64,000 bases of DNA. Origin: Lactobacillus xujianguonis (GTDB taxonomy: Bacteria; Bacillota; Bacilli; Lactobacillales; Lactobacillaceae). The position numbers were made by a program, and so were the translations under genes. Where the stretch lies: NCBI RefSeq assembly GCF_004009905.1, contig NZ_ML136881.1:1-64000 (forward strand). Reading direction: 5' to 3'. The notes below the pieces were generated by a model. It saw only the letters and a program-made list of their open reading frames with translations, did not search any database and was not told the DNA's origin. Shown here one piece after another: positions 36,938 to 47,062 of the stretch. Position 1 is the first letter of the stretch; every line of letters starts with the position of its first letter.

Positions 36938-38602
36938 ATGCATCTATCTAAAAAAAGAAAACACCAAATTTTAATTGGCGGTAGCGTCCTAGCAGCTGCT
37001 TTATTAACTTTTGGTTTATCCGCATGTAGTAAACAAGCTCAATTTAAGCCTTCAAAATGGAAGACTACCGAAGAAGATCATCCAGCAATTCATGATCCCT
37101 CAGTTGTAATGGTTAAAGGCAAAAATGGCAAAGCGCATTATTATGTCTTCGGTACTCACGTTACTGAAGCCGAGTCTGACGACCTAGTTCATTGGAACGT
37201 ACCCTTTAAATCAACTTATGACAATCCCAAGAACAATATTATCTTGGGGAATTTTGCTAAGAATTTGAAAGTGCCATTCAAATGGGCTGGACACAATGAT
37301 GCTGATTCAGCTGGTGGTTACGCAATTTGGGCCCCAGATGTTCACTATGATCCTGATTATGAATGGTCAGACGGTAGCAAAGGTGCTTACTTGTACTACT
37401 TTGCTAACTCATCAACTTGGCGCAGATCAGTAACTTCAGTTGCTGCCTCTAAATCGATTAAGGGTCCTTACACTAACGTCAAACCAATTGTTTACTCAGG
37501 TTTTACTAAAAATGACGCTACTGACGGTAGTGACCGCAATATTAAATACACTAAGACTAACCTGCCTAAACTGATTAAAGAAGGTAAAGTTAGCGGTTGG
37601 AGTAATAAATGGAATAATGCTACAGGAACAGAATGGAACCACTTATATGCTCCTAATGCAATTGATCCATGTGTCTTCAATGATGCACACGGCAAAATGT
37701 GGATGGTCTACGGTTCATGGTCAGGCGGGATTTTCCTATTAAAGATAAATCCTAAGACTGGTACGGCTATCTATCCAAAGAAAGATGGTAAAACTAAAGA
37801 CGGTCGAATTATTGATCGCTACTTCGGAATTAAGTTACTCGGTGGTTATCACCAATCTGGTGAAGGTCCATACATTATGTATGATAAAGCCACTAAGTAC
37901 TACTATCTCTTTGTGACCTATGGTGGTTTAGACTACCAAGGTGGTTACAACATGAGAATGTGGCGTAGTAAATCTCCTGAAGGTCCATACGTTGATGCCA
38001 AAGGCCAAGATGCACCAAGTTATACTGAAAATTCTGACGATAAGGCCAACACTAAATACGGTATTAAAATCAGTGGGAACTATAAATTGCCAGGAATGGA
38101 TACTTCATACAAATCCGGCGGTCACAACTCATTTATGAAGAACAATGACGGCAAGTATTTCTTGGTATATCACACCAGATTTTCTTACGACAACAATTAC
38201 CAACTTCGAGTTCATGAAATGATGATGAACAAAGATGCTTGGCCAGTTAACTTGCCATTTGCTTACACCGCTAAAAAGCCGTCTGCTTTGGCTGAAAGTA
38301 AGATTCCTGGTAAATACACCTTCTATAACTTAGGAACCAAGACATCGGCTGCTAACGTCCCTAGAAAAGAAGTTACCCTTACTTCTAACCACAAGATTAC
38401 CGGTGGCATGACGGGAACTTGGAAATTGAGTAAGAAGAACTCTACTAGCTATTACCTATCAATCAAATCAGGCAAGACTAACTACGAAGGTGTTGCTACT
38501 ACTCAATACGATAAAGAAGAAAAGCCTGCTGGTTGGAAAGTTGTCTTCTCTGCAATTGGTAATAACAATGAAACTATCTGGTGCTTTAAGGATTTAAAAT
38601 AA
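36938..38602 (+). CDS. Surface GH43 endo-arabinanase lipoprotein (554 aa)
   Basis: Lipoprotein signal with lipobox LSAC near residues 27-30 (LLTFGLSACSKQ). GH43 propeller: base Asp in HPAIHDPSVV, Asp in PNAIDPCVFND, acid Glu in QSGEGPYIMYD; also NYAPN-like and HNSF motifs (GGHNSFMKNNDGKY). C-terminal about 110 residues are a beta-barrel domain as in Abn2/AbnB-type endo-arabinanases. Expected to cut alpha-1,5-arabinan outside the membrane. It resembles the SLAP enzyme at 40633-43254 along its length. Regulated by the AraR-type and cre sites upstream. Confidence 0.88.
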   Translation: MHLSKKRKHQILIGGSVLAAALLTFGLSACSKQAQFKPSKWKTTEEDHPAIHDPSVVMVKGKNGKAHYYVFGTHVTEAESDDLVHWNVPFKSTYDNPKNNIILGNFAKNLKVPFKWAGHNDADSAGGYAIWAPDVHYDPDYEWSDGSKGAYLYYFANSSTWRRSVTSVAASKSIKGPYTNVKPIVYSGFTKNDATDGSDRNIKYTKTNLPKLIKEGKVSGWSNKWNNATGTEWNHLYAPNAIDPCVFNDAHGKMWMVYGSWSGGIFLLKINPKTGTAIYPKKDGKTKDGRIIDRYFGIKLLGGYHQSGEGPYIMYDKATKYYYLFVTYGGLDYQGGYNMRMWRSKSPEGPYVDAKGQDAPSYTENSDDKANTKYGIKISGNYKLPGMDTSYKSGGHNSFMKNNDGKYFLVYHTRFSYDNNYQLRVHEMMMNKDAWPVNLPFAYTAKKPSALAESKIPGKYTFYNLGTKTSAANVPRKEVTLTSNHKITGGMTGTWKLSKKNSTSYYLSIKSGKTNYEGVATTQYDKEEKPAGWKVVFSAIGNNNETIWCFKDLK

Positions 38603-38634
38603 GGACCTTCTAGAATGAACTGAACAACATAATC

Positions 38635-38677
38635 AAAAGAGCTGATATGCAACAAGCGTTGATATATCAGCTCTTTT
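38635..38677. terminator. Terminator of the GH43 lipoprotein gene
   Basis: AAAAGAGCTGATAT pairs with ATATCAGCTCTTTT around a 15-base loop. Confidence 0.9.
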
Positions 38678-38706
38678 AGTTATGCTTCCTAAATTAATTT
38701 GAGTAC

Positions 38707-38736
38707 AAGAAAAGCCATGAACAATTTATTCATGAC
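38707..38736 (-). terminator. Terminator downstream of araA
   Basis: On minus, GTCATGAA and TTCATGGC pair around 7 bases, followed by TTTTCTTG. It is about 110 bases past the araA stop; the AT-rich stretch between shows no gene. Confidence 0.6.
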
Positions 38737-38848
38737 TTAAAAACTATTGATTTATTTAAGAGGGATTTGTTAGTTTGTTTAGTTTATTTAATTAGGGATA
38801 GTTTTATTTTGATTATTTAGAAAAGGGATATATGAAATTTAATCGAAA

Positions 38849-40276
38849 TTACTTTTCAACATCAACAAAATCAACACCGAATAAGCGGGTCAATTCTCTC
38901 AATTGTTCTTCACTTGCGTTGAATGAGATAACTGAGTGGTGACCACCACCGGCATACATCCAGCCTTTAGCACCTTCTGCTAAGCCAGCTTTAGGTGTCC
39001 ATAATTGCTTAGCAGTTGGAAGTTTAGGCATTGGCTTTTCAGGTAACTTACCTTCAACTGGGTAAGAAACAATCTTATAGCCATTCTCAAAGTATGACAA
39101 GGTAAGACAAATTGCGTCGCCTTCTGAACCAGTAAATACTAATCTAGCTGGGTCAGCCTTACCACCAATACCTAATGGGTGAACTTCAACCCGTGGCTTA
39201 TCTGATGCCAAAGTTGGGTCAACTTCAAGCATATGAGAGCCCATGATGGTTTCATGACCATGACGTAAGTCTAAAGTATAGTCTTCCATCAAACCAGTCT
39301 TCTTGTTAGATGCTAAGATCTTCATCAAACGACTTAAACCAGCAGTCTTGAAGTCACCTTCTGGACCAAAGCCATAACCTTCAGCTTCAAGCATTTGAGC
39401 TGACAAACCAGGTAATTGTTCCAAACCTTCAAGGTCTTGGAAGTTATCACAAACAACATTGTAATCATGTTCGTCCATGAACTTCTTCATAGCAAGGTAT
39501 TCACGTAATTGGTAACGAACAGCGTGAACATAATCTTCATGACTATTGTCGCCTTCAACCATGTCATACTTTTCTTCAAGTTTCTTGTACTCTTTATCAA
39601 TATCACTTTCAGAAACGGCATTTACGTATTTAACCAATTCTGATACTGGCCAGTAGTCTACAGTCCAACCAAGTTTGATTTGGGCAGCTACCTTGTCACC
39701 TTCAGTAACAGCTACATCACGCATCGTGTCACCGAAACGAACAATTCTGATGTGGAAGCTTTCGTTGTAGGCTACTGCAACATGTTGCCAATCAGCAATT
39801 TGCTTTTGAACATCTTCATCCTTCCAGAAACCGTAAACAATGGTGTCTGGAACGTGTAAACGTTGATTGATGTATTCATATTCACGATCACCGTGTGCAC
39901 TTTGGTGCAAGTTCATGTAATCCATGTCAATAGTGTCGAATGGGATGTAGTTCAAGAATTGGGTAGCCAAGTGAAGTAATGGCTTTTGCAATAATTGAGT
40001 ACCACGGATCCAGTTCTTAGCAGGTGAGAAAGTATGCATCCAAGTAATGACACCAGCTACTTCATCACGATAGTTAGCTTCCTTCATAAACTTAGTAATA
40101 CTTTCTGCAGTGGTTGCTACCAACTTAAATTCAACTGGATAAGGCAAGTTACCACTATCATTTAAGCCCTTAACAATTTTTTCTGCATCGTCTTTTACTT
40201 CTCGTAAAGTTTCTTCACCGTAAAGAGGTTGGCTCCCTACGACAAACCAAAATTTGTAATCTGGCATTTTACGCAT
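38849..40276 (-). CDS. araA: L-arabinose isomerase (475 aa)
   Basis: Full-length AraA ([20 protein letters not shown] after a short start; [46 protein letters not shown] with metal-binding residues). It converts L-arabinose to L-ribulose in the cytosol, with Mn2+ as usual cofactor. Length is standard. AAGGAG lies 9 bases before the first of two close ATGs (40276 and 40267). It is transcribed alone, apart from araBD, from a promoter carrying an AraR-type operator and a cre site. Confidence 0.97.
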   Translation of the reverse strand: MRKMPDYKFWFVVGSQPLYGEETLREVKDDAEKIVKGLNDSGNLPYPVEFKLVATTAESITKFMKEANYRDEVAGVITWMHTFSPAKNWIRGTQLLQKPLLHLATQFLNYIPFDTIDMDYMNLHQSAHGDREYEYINQRLHVPDTIVYGFWKDEDVQKQIADWQHVAVAYNESFHIRIVRFGDTMRDVAVTEGDKVAAQIKLGWTVDYWPVSELVKYVNAVSESDIDKEYKKLEEKYDMVEGDNSHEDYVHAVRYQLREYLAMKKFMDEHDYNVVCDNFQDLEGLEQLPGLSAQMLEAEGYGFGPEGDFKTAGLSRLMKILASNKKTGLMEDYTLDLRHGHETIMGSHMLEVDPTLASDKPRVEVHPLGIGGKADPARLVFTGSEGDAICLTLSYFENGYKIVSYPVEGKLPEKPMPKLPTAKQLWTPKAGLAEGAKGWMYAGGGHHSVISFNASEEQLRELTRLFGVDFVDVEK

Positions 40277-40306
40277 TTTTGATTTCTCCTTTTTTATTTC
40301 GTTCTA

Positions 40307-40320
40307 TTTAATCGCTTTCA
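40307..40320 (-). promoter_or_regulatory. Cre-like site of araA
   Basis: On minus TGAAAGCGATTAAA, a few bases past the -10; one mismatch at the end of consensus. Confidence 0.65.
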
Positions 40321-40326
40321 TATTGT

Positions 40327-40355
40327 ATTTTAGAATATTTATACGGATAAATCAA
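40327..40355 (-). promoter_or_regulatory. araA promoter with embedded AraR-type operator
   Basis: On minus TTGATT (40350-40355), 17 bp, TAAAAT (40327-40332). ATTTATACGGATAAAT (plus strand, 40337-40352) fills the spacer. Confidence 0.8.
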
Positions 40356-40536
40356 TACAAATTGCATAAATTTGTCTGATTATTAGTGCTGAATCATAAA
40401 TTATTTATTTGAATAATTTATAAAACTTTATTACTATCTTAGACAATATATTTTTCTTTTCTGAGAAAATTCTTTCTACGCTTTTTAGATGCCTACAGCG
40501 AGTAGTCTATAAATTGCATACGATTTAAATAACATA

Positions 40537-40586
40537 TTGATTTTTTATTTTTTTGATTTTATAATATGGATTTGAAATCGGTTTCA
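40537..40586 (+). promoter_or_regulatory. Promoter and cre site of the SLAP endo-arabinanase
   Basis: TTGATT (40537-40542), 17 bp, TATAAT (40560-40565), then cre TGAAATCGGTTTCA at 40573-40586, a full consensus match. No AraR-type palindrome overlaps this promoter; the nearest is at 40337-40352. The rest of 40277-40632 holds no gene. Confidence 0.8.
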
Positions 40587-40632
40587 TAAAATCAACAAAG
40601 TGTTTAAGAGATTTATCTTCAGGAGTCGAATT

Positions 40633-43254
40633 ATGACAAATAAACATAATCTTCGGTTTTTCAATACTGAAAAACAACGTTTCTCACTTAGAAAACTAAG
40701 TGTTGGCGTAGCATCAGTTTTATTGGGAGTCACTTTTCTCTCATTCAGCAACCATGCTGTTGATGCCAGTGTAGAAAATATCTCATCTATTCAAAATACT
40801 GATAACCAAATAGATAAAACGGATGAGAATACGGAGATTGAAACTGAAACCACTACCAATTCCAATCAAACAAATGAAATAGATAGTCAAGAAACCGAAA
40901 CAAGTAAGACCTCAGAGAAAGTTAGTGCTTATAATCAAAAAAATTTGGATAATGTAGATACCAACAACACGAAAACAGAAAAGTTGACTACAAATGTTAG
41001 ACCTACTAAAAACAATCAACTATCAAAAGCAACTACTAACAATAAAGTTGAAACAAGCAAAAAGTCTGTAAATGTTGAGCAACCAGAACGGGTTTCTGTT
41101 CATGATCCATCAATCTTTAAGGATCCAAAAACTGGGAAATATTACATATTTGGTTCTCATCAAGCTGAAGCAGAATCTGATGATCTATACAGTTGGAAGC
41201 CTTTATTCAAAAAAGAATACGAGCAGCCGTCATATATTTTCAATAATTATGACAAAGATTTAAAGCAAATTTTTAAATGGGCTGGAAGCCATGATGGTGA
41301 TAATCCCAACGGATATGCAATTTGGGCACCTGATGAAATTTATAACTCCGATTACAAATGGGCTGACGGTAGCAAAGGTGCATACATGTATTATTTCTCC
41401 ACCTCTGACAGCTGGATACATTCAGCAATTGGATTTGCAATTTCTAAAACAGTTCATGGACCGTATAAATTTGTTGATACAGTAATTTATTCTGGATTTA
41501 CAAAGGACAAGGAACACAACGGTGATTCAAGTAAAAAGAACGACATATACACAAATACTAATCTAAAGAACTTAATTGATAGTGGCAAAGTTGATGGTTT
41601 CAGTAGTAAGTGGGTTCGTCCAGACGGTACTTACAACAATGACTATGCCCCAAATGCAATCGATGTCAACATTGTAACTGATAAAGATAATAATCTTTGG
41701 ATGTCATATGGTTCTTGGTCAGGCGGTATTTATCTCTTACCGCTTAATAAAGAAACCGGATTACCGATATATCCCGGAAAGGATAGTACAAATAAATATG
41801 GTCAAAGAGTTGACCGTTATTTTGGAACACATTTAATCGGTGGTTTCCACGAATCTGGTGAAGCTCCTTATATCAAATATGATAAAAACACAGGTTATTA
41901 CTACCTATTTACAACTTATGGTGGTCTTACCCGTGAAGGTGGCTACAATATGCGGATTTTCAGATCCAAAGAAATCAATGGGAAATATGTCGATGCTTTG
42001 GGACAACATCCCGTATACACTGAATGGAAGACGAACGATTCCACTAAACAAGAGAACCAGAAATATGGTCTGAAGCTAGAAGGCAACTATGATTTTACAT
42101 GCTTGCCTTATACTTACATGTCACCTGGACACAATTCAGCTTATATTGATAAAGATGGTAATTGGTTCTTAATAAACCACACTCGTTTCAATCATGGAAC
42201 TGAATATCACGAGGTTAGAGTAAAGCCAATGATTATGACAAATAATGGTTGGCCAATACCACTTCCATTCGAATATACCGGACATGAACAAAAAATTGAT
42301 TCTAATAATGTATTAAATGTTTTAAAACAAATAAGTGGTAACTATGAATTTGTTAATAATGGCAGAAATACTAGCGGAAAACCTATTCCTAAAGCAAATA
42401 TAACCCTAAGGGACAACCATCAGATTACTGGTGATTTTAGTGGTACTTGGTCAACAAATGTTAAAGATAATCATATTTATCTAACACTCAAAGCAAAAGA
42501 TGGTTCTGAATATATTGGTGAATTTAAATTACAACAAGATGAATCTAAAAAACATGTTCCAGTTCTTGTCTTTGCGGCTGAAGGCAACAATGAAGTTTTG
42601 TGGGGCGTAAAGTCTTATCAAGAACAACACAAGTCAGAAAATAAAGATAACGATACACAAGAGCCTACTGATTCACAAAGCGGTACATCAAGTTCAGATT
42701 CAGAAATTCCATCTCATACTGGTTTTGCTTCAGATGAAGTTGACAGTAGTATTAATACTCAAACAACTCAAAGTATTAATACCCCTATAACTCCAAATTC
42801 AAATGTTTCTTCTAAAGTTGATTCAAATCTCACTAACAACTCTGCTAACGAAGTACCTGACAAAAAAGTTGTTTCGGCAACACAACAAAATATAAAATTG
42901 ATACATGCGGCATTTATTTATAATGAAAAAGGAGAAAGAATTAAAAATATTCCTAAACTTAAGGCTTATAAACACTTTACTGTAATAACACCTGCTGTAA
43001 CAATAAACGGAAGAAAGTTTTATCAATTAGCCAATAATAAAGGTCATTACATTGCAGTAGGAAACGTTAGTGGTAAGAAGCGTATACTTAGTCACAACGC
43101 ATATCTTTACAATAATCATGGCAAGAGAGTTAAAAAGATCATCTTTAAGAAAGGCACTAAAAAGTTAACTTACGGGTCTCCAATAAGGATTGGAAAACAC
43201 CTGTATTACAGAATTGGACACAATAAATATATTAGATATTCGAACTTCCAATAA
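40633..43254 (+). CDS. S-layer-associated GH43 endo-arabinanase (873 aa)
   Basis: YSIRK-type signal (KQRFSLRKLSVGVASVLLGV, residues about 16-35), a Ser/Thr/Asn-rich linker to about 150, a GH43 propeller (SVHDPSIF; PNAIDVNIV; ESGEAPYIKYD with the acid Glu) and its C-terminal barrel to about 660, another low-complexity linker, and about 125 C-terminal residues forming two SLAP-type repeats (AAFIYNEKGERIK; NAYLYNNHGKRVK). No LPXTG. It should bind the wall through SLAP, as S-layer-associated proteins do, and attack arabinan outside. Start at 40633 follows AGGAG by 7 bases. Confidence 0.92.
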   Translation: MTNKHNLRFFNTEKQRFSLRKLSVGVASVLLGVTFLSFSNHAVDASVENISSIQNTDNQIDKTDENTEIETETTTNSNQTNEIDSQETETSKTSEKVSAYNQKNLDNVDTNNTKTEKLTTNVRPTKNNQLSKATTNNKVETSKKSVNVEQPERVSVHDPSIFKDPKTGKYYIFGSHQAEAESDDLYSWKPLFKKEYEQPSYIFNNYDKDLKQIFKWAGSHDGDNPNGYAIWAPDEIYNSDYKWADGSKGAYMYYFSTSDSWIHSAIGFAISKTVHGPYKFVDTVIYSGFTKDKEHNGDSSKKNDIYTNTNLKNLIDSGKVDGFSSKWVRPDGTYNNDYAPNAIDVNIVTDKDNNLWMSYGSWSGGIYLLPLNKETGLPIYPGKDSTNKYGQRVDRYFGTHLIGGFHESGEAPYIKYDKNTGYYYLFTTYGGLTREGGYNMRIFRSKEINGKYVDALGQHPVYTEWKTNDSTKQENQKYGLKLEGNYDFTCLPYTYMSPGHNSAYIDKDGNWFLINHTRFNHGTEYHEVRVKPMIMTNNGWPIPLPFEYTGHEQKIDSNNVLNVLKQISGNYEFVNNGRNTSGKPIPKANITLRDNHQITGDFSGTWSTNVKDNHIYLTLKAKDGSEYIGEFKLQQDESKKHVPVLVFAAEGNNEVLWGVKSYQEQHKSENKDNDTQEPTDSQSGTSSSDSEIPSHTGFASDEVDSSINTQTTQSINTPITPNSNVSSKVDSNLTNNSANEVPDKKVVSATQQNIKLIHAAFIYNEKGERIKNIPKLKAYKHFTVITPAVTINGRKFYQLANNKGHYIAVGNVSGKKRILSHNAYLYNNHGKRVKKIIFKKGTKKLTYGSPIRIGKHLYYRIGHNKYIRYSNFQ

Positions 43255-43284
43255 GATTCAAAAGTTATAATAAACTTCACTAAC

Positions 43285-43327
43285 AAAAAAGATCAATAAA
43301 TCTATTTAAGATTTATTGATCTTTTTT
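43285..43327. terminator. Bidirectional terminator
   Basis: AAAAAAGATCAATAAAT pairs with ATTTATTGATCTTTTTT between convergent genes. Confidence 0.9.
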
Positions 43328-43333
43328 AATCTG

Positions 43334-44431
43334 CTACTTTTTCTTGCGATCTTCATCAGTCTTTTTAATTGAATCATTATAAATCAAGTTTAACTTATAT
43401 TTCTTAGATTCAACTTTCTTACCATTGATCATATCGATAATCATCTTTGCAGCATCAACACCCATTTTTTCCTTTGGGTGTTGAACCGTCGTTAACTTCG
43501 GAATCACATAATGTCCCATAATGAAATCGTCAAAGCCAACAATTGAAACATCATCAGGAATTTTCAAATCAAGTGACTTAATAACGTTCATCATTTGAAT
43601 CGCCAATTCATCGTTATAACAGATAACTGCAGTTGGCGGTTCATTACTTTGCAAAGCACTGACTGCCCGTTTAAAAATTGGGTTCATGTCTTGCGTCGAT
43701 TGATACATAATTGTTTGACTCATATATGAAATTTCCGGATGAGCTAAGTATGCATCTAAGAATCCTCTTAATCGATTTGCACCTTGCATGTCATCTACCT
43801 GAAACATTCCCAAAATTCGTTTATGACCCATTTCAATTAAATGATCTGTCATTTCTTGCTCGGCTTGCAAATCATTAACTTCCAAATATGGAAAATCAAG
43901 TTCAGGATAATGCGCATTGATAAACAAAGCTGGAATATTAGCATCTTTTATTTTTTGATAATATTCCATATTTCGATAAGGCAACGCACTTTGACTTGGT
44001 TCAATGATAATACCATCTACTTGGTTGCCAATCATTCGCTGAATAGCACGATTTTCATTTTCACGATCATTATGTGTATTACTCAATATTAAAGAATAGC
44101 CATTCCCTGATAAGATCCGGTCAGTTCCACTAATAATTCGTGGGAAAATGTAATCTGCTAAATGAGTAGTAATAATACCGATCATTTTGGTATTATTACC
44201 CACTTTGCGCTGTTTTTGCCATTCATCAACATACATTCCGCCACCTTGAATGCGGTAGATATAATGCTCATTTTCAAGTTCTCCAGCAGCGCGGCGAATA
44301 GTGTAGCGACTAACATCGAACTTTTTCATCAGTTCTGATTCAGTTGGCAACTTATCACCAGCTGCATATTCGCCATTCTCAATCAGAGACTTTAATTTTT
44401 TTTTAACTCTATCATATTTAATTTCTGACAT
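43334..44431 (-). CDS. araR: Arabinose repressor AraR (365 aa)
   Basis: Chimeric architecture typical of AraR: a GntR-type winged helix at 1-70 (YAAGDKLPTESELMKKFDVS; RYTIRRAAGELENEH) and a LacI/periplasmic-binding-like effector domain at about 80-360 (IGIITTHLADYIFPRIISG; DGIIIEPSQSALP; DVSIVGFDDF). L-arabinose is the expected inducer. It is monocistronic and lies between the SLAP enzyme and araDB. A variant of the 16-bp operator lies in its own promoter, suggesting autoregulation. Targets are inferred from palindromes at araA, araB and GH43. Confidence 0.95.
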   Translation of the reverse strand: MSEIKYDRVKKKLKSLIENGEYAAGDKLPTESELMKKFDVSRYTIRRAAGELENEHYIYRIQGGGMYVDEWQKQRKVGNNTKMIGIITTHLADYIFPRIISGTDRILSGNGYSLILSNTHNDRENENRAIQRMIGNQVDGIIIEPSQSALPYRNMEYYQKIKDANIPALFINAHYPELDFPYLEVNDLQAEQEMTDHLIEMGHKRILGMFQVDDMQGANRLRGFLDAYLAHPEISYMSQTIMYQSTQDMNPIFKRAVSALQSNEPPTAVICYNDELAIQMMNVIKSLDLKIPDDVSIVGFDDFIMGHYVIPKLTTVQHPKEKMGVDAAKMIIDMINGKKVESKKYKLNLIYNDSIKKTDEDRKKK

Positions 44432-44466
44432 AATAATCCGTCCTTAGTGATATAGCTTAATATGTT

Positions 44467-44482
44467 GTATCTGCGTACAAAT
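44467..44482 (-). promoter_or_regulatory. AraR-type operator in the araR promoter
   Basis: On minus ATTTGTACGCAGATAC. The left half equals the Bacillus AraR half-site ATTTGTACG. It sits in the 17-bp spacer between TTGATT and TATTAA of the araR promoter, exactly as at araA. Confidence 0.7.
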
Positions 44483-44562
44483 CAAGTATAACATTTATTA
44501 TATTTTTCTAATATAATACGCATTGGTAAATAAATCAACCGATATGTCAATAAGCTATACCG

Positions 44563-44590
44563 AAAAAAGCCTGGGAAAAGCTCCCAAGCT
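44563..44590 (-). terminator. Terminator of araBD
   Basis: On minus AGCTTGGGA and TCCCAGGCT pair with a short loop, followed by TTTTTTC. Confidence 0.85.
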
Positions 44591-44607
44591 TTCAAGCATC
44601 TATTTAG

Positions 44608-45336
44608 TTAAGCATGCTTCGCATGATCTTTGGAGTGTGCATTATTTTGACCATAGTAGGCGTTTTTACCATGCTTACGGTAATAGTGCTTATCTAATAA
44701 GTATTGTGGTAAATGACTATCTGCACGAGTCAGTTGTAAAGCGTGGTAGTCTTCTTCTGCAACTACTTCAAGCACCTTGGCATTGTAAACGGCCTTAGCA
44801 GGCGTTTCACCCCAAGTAAATGGACCGTGTTGTGAAACTAATGCACCTGGTGTTGCTTCATAATCTAAGCCACGTTCTTTAAAAGTCTTAACAATGGTTA
44901 CCCCAGTGTTACCTTCATAGTCTTCTTCAATTTGTTCTTTAGTTAAAGCATCTGCAGCTGGCACGTCAGTGTAGAAAGTATCAGCGTGAGTAGTATTCAA
45001 AGCTGGGATGTCCATCTTGGCTGCGGCAAAGGAAACAGCCCATGGTGAGTGGGTATGAACAATCCCACCAATCTTTGGGAAGTGATTATACAGATAAGTA
45101 TGAGTAGGTGTATCTGAGGATGGATTTCTCGTTCCTTCAACTACTTCACCTTTTAAGTTAACAACTACCATATCATCTGGTGTTAATTCTTCATAAGGTA
45201 CACCAGAAGGCTTAATTACGAATAAGCCTTTTTCACGATCAATTCCTGACACATTACCCCAAGTAAAAGTAACTAAGCCTAACTTAGGCAATTGCATATT
45301 AGCTTCATAAACTTCTTTTTTAAGATCTTCTAACAT
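44608..45336 (-). CDS. araD: L-ribulose-5-phosphate 4-epimerase (242 aa)
   Basis: Class II aldolase-like zinc epimerase: GLVTFTWGNVSGIDREKGLF, KPSGVPYEELTPDDMVVV, SSDTPTHTYLYNHF, and zinc ligands in GGIVHTHSPWA plus a later His (SQHGPFTWG). It turns L-ribulose-5-phosphate into D-xylulose-5-phosphate for the phosphoketolase or pentose-phosphate route. Its start is 6 bases after araB. Length is standard. Confidence 0.96.
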   Translation of the reverse strand: MLEDLKKEVYEANMQLPKLGLVTFTWGNVSGIDREKGLFVIKPSGVPYEELTPDDMVVVNLKGEVVEGTRNPSSDTPTHTYLYNHFPKIGGIVHTHSPWAVSFAAAKMDIPALNTTHADTFYTDVPAADALTKEQIEEDYEGNTGVTIVKTFKERGLDYEATPGALVSQHGPFTWGETPAKAVYNAKVLEVVAEEDYHALQLTRADSHLPQYLLDKHYYRKHGKNAYYGQNNAHSKDHAKHA

Positions 45337-45342
45337 TATTCA

Positions 45343-46950
45343 TTAGTTCCTTTCTTCTACATCTTCACCTGCTAAAGCTTCTACTGGAAGACCAGCCTTA
45401 TAGCGTTTAATAAATTCTTCGTAACCCTTAACTCCATCTGGTTCAGGCGTCAAAGTCATGGTTTCTGGTTTCTTAAAGACGTCTTCATCCAAGAAATCAG
45501 CTAAACTCTTTTGACCCTTTGTTTCAGCATATTTAGCCAAAACAGCCATTCCCCATGGTCCACCTTCGCTGGCAGTACTCATGATAGTAATTGGAATATT
45601 CAAAGCGTTAGCCAAAACTTGTTGACCAATAACGGGAGTACCGAATAAACCACCTTGAGCAATCATGACATCAGTTTGGACATGTTCTTCCTTAAGCAAA
45701 ATATCCATACCAATCTTTAATGGGGCAAAGGCAGCATAAAGTTGCGTTAAGAAGAAGTTAGCCAAGTTCATCTTGCTATTTTGGGTTCTAACAAATAATG
45801 GACGACCAGCTTTAATCTTAGTAATGTTTTCACCAGACAAATAACTATAGTTAATTAAGCCGCCAGCATCAGGATCTGAACGGGCTGCTCGATCAAATAA
45901 GGTACCGTAAAGATCATTAGTACTAATTTTGACTCCAATTGCTTGAGCAAATTCTTTAAACAAGCCAACCCAGGCATTAATGTCAGATGAACAGTTATTA
46001 ATATGCACCATTGCGACAGGTTCACCACTTGGAGTGGTTACCATATCAATATCTCTGTGTAACTTCTTTAATGGCTTGTCCAAAACATTCATTGAAAAGG
46101 CAGAAGTACCGACAGAAATATTACCGGTTCTTTCACGAACACTATTCGTAGCCACCATACCAGTACCAGCATCACCTTCTGGTGGAGCGATAATACTACC
46201 AGCTTGCAATTTACCAGATGGATCAAGCAGTTTGGCTCCCTCTTCAGTTAAGGTTCCTGCTTGATCACCGGCAACTAAAACCTTTGGCAAAATTTTTTCA
46301 ATATGCCATGAATATTGCTTCACTTCTGGCAATGCAGCAAACTTCTCTAAGAAATCTTGACGGTAGGTGTGTTTCTCACTATCAATTGGGAAAATCCCAG
46401 AAGCATCCCCAATTCCTGTAACCTTTTGACCTGATAATTTCCAAGTCACATAACTATCTAAAGTTGTCACAAAGTCGAGTTGATTAACATGTTCTTCTTT
46501 ATTCAAAATTGATTGATAAATATGAGCAATTGTCCAACGTTGTGGAATATTAAAACCAAATAATTCAGTTAATTTATCTGCAGCTTCTTCAGTAATATTA
46601 TTCCGCCAAGTTCTAAATGGAACTAATAACTTGTTGTTCTTATCAAAAGCCAAGTATCCGTGCATCATCGCACTAATTCCTAACGAACCAAGTTTAGTCA
46701 AAGAAGTGTGGTAAGTACCACTTACATTTGCACTTAACTCACGATAGGCAGTTTGTATGCCTTCCCAAACTTGATCAATTGGATAAGTCCAAATACCATC
46801 TTTTAATTGGTTCTCCCAGGTATAACTACTAGAAGAAAGAACTTCGTATTGATCATTAATTAAGACAGCTTTGATTCTAGTAGAACCGAGTTCAATACCA
46901 AGCGTTGTCTGACCACTTTTTATTTGCTTTGCAGCCTCCGAAATATTCAT
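45343..46950 (-). CDS. araB: L-ribulokinase, FGGY family (535 aa)
   Basis: FGGY carbohydrate kinase: N-terminal ATPase strand LGIELGSTRIKAVLI, ISAMMHGYLAFD, PEGDAGTGMVATNSV, and C-terminal MIAQGGLFGTPVIGQQVLAN. The position in an arabinose operon with araD makes ribulokinase the specific call; family members also include xylulokinases. GAAAGGATAAATT precedes the start. Promoter: on minus TTGAAT (47033-47038), 17 bp, TAAGAT (47010-47015), with the AraR-type palindrome 25 bp further upstream. Confidence 0.94.
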   Translation of the reverse strand: MNISEAAKQIKSGQTTLGIELGSTRIKAVLINDQYEVLSSSSYTWENQLKDGIWTYPIDQVWEGIQTAYRELSANVSGTYHTSLTKLGSLGISAMMHGYLAFDKNNKLLVPFRTWRNNITEEAADKLTELFGFNIPQRWTIAHIYQSILNKEEHVNQLDFVTTLDSYVTWKLSGQKVTGIGDASGIFPIDSEKHTYRQDFLEKFAALPEVKQYSWHIEKILPKVLVAGDQAGTLTEEGAKLLDPSGKLQAGSIIAPPEGDAGTGMVATNSVRERTGNISVGTSAFSMNVLDKPLKKLHRDIDMVTTPSGEPVAMVHINNCSSDINAWVGLFKEFAQAIGVKISTNDLYGTLFDRAARSDPDAGGLINYSYLSGENITKIKAGRPLFVRTQNSKMNLANFFLTQLYAAFAPLKIGMDILLKEEHVQTDVMIAQGGLFGTPVIGQQVLANALNIPITIMSTASEGGPWGMAVLAKYAETKGQKSLADFLDEDVFKKPETMTLTPEPDGVKGYEEFIKRYKAGLPVEALAGEDVEERN

Positions 46951-47062
46951 AATTTATCCTTTCTAAGCTATAGATTTTCTTTTAATGTAGTCGCATTCAT
47001 TCACTTTTTATCTTAGCTTAGAATTCAAATTAATTCAATACAAATTAATCACAAATTTGATT

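Noticed and set aside
44523-44798. Open frame of 91 codons opposite araD
   Set aside because: It overlaps the araD terminator and 3' half on the other strand with no ribosome site; shadow frame.
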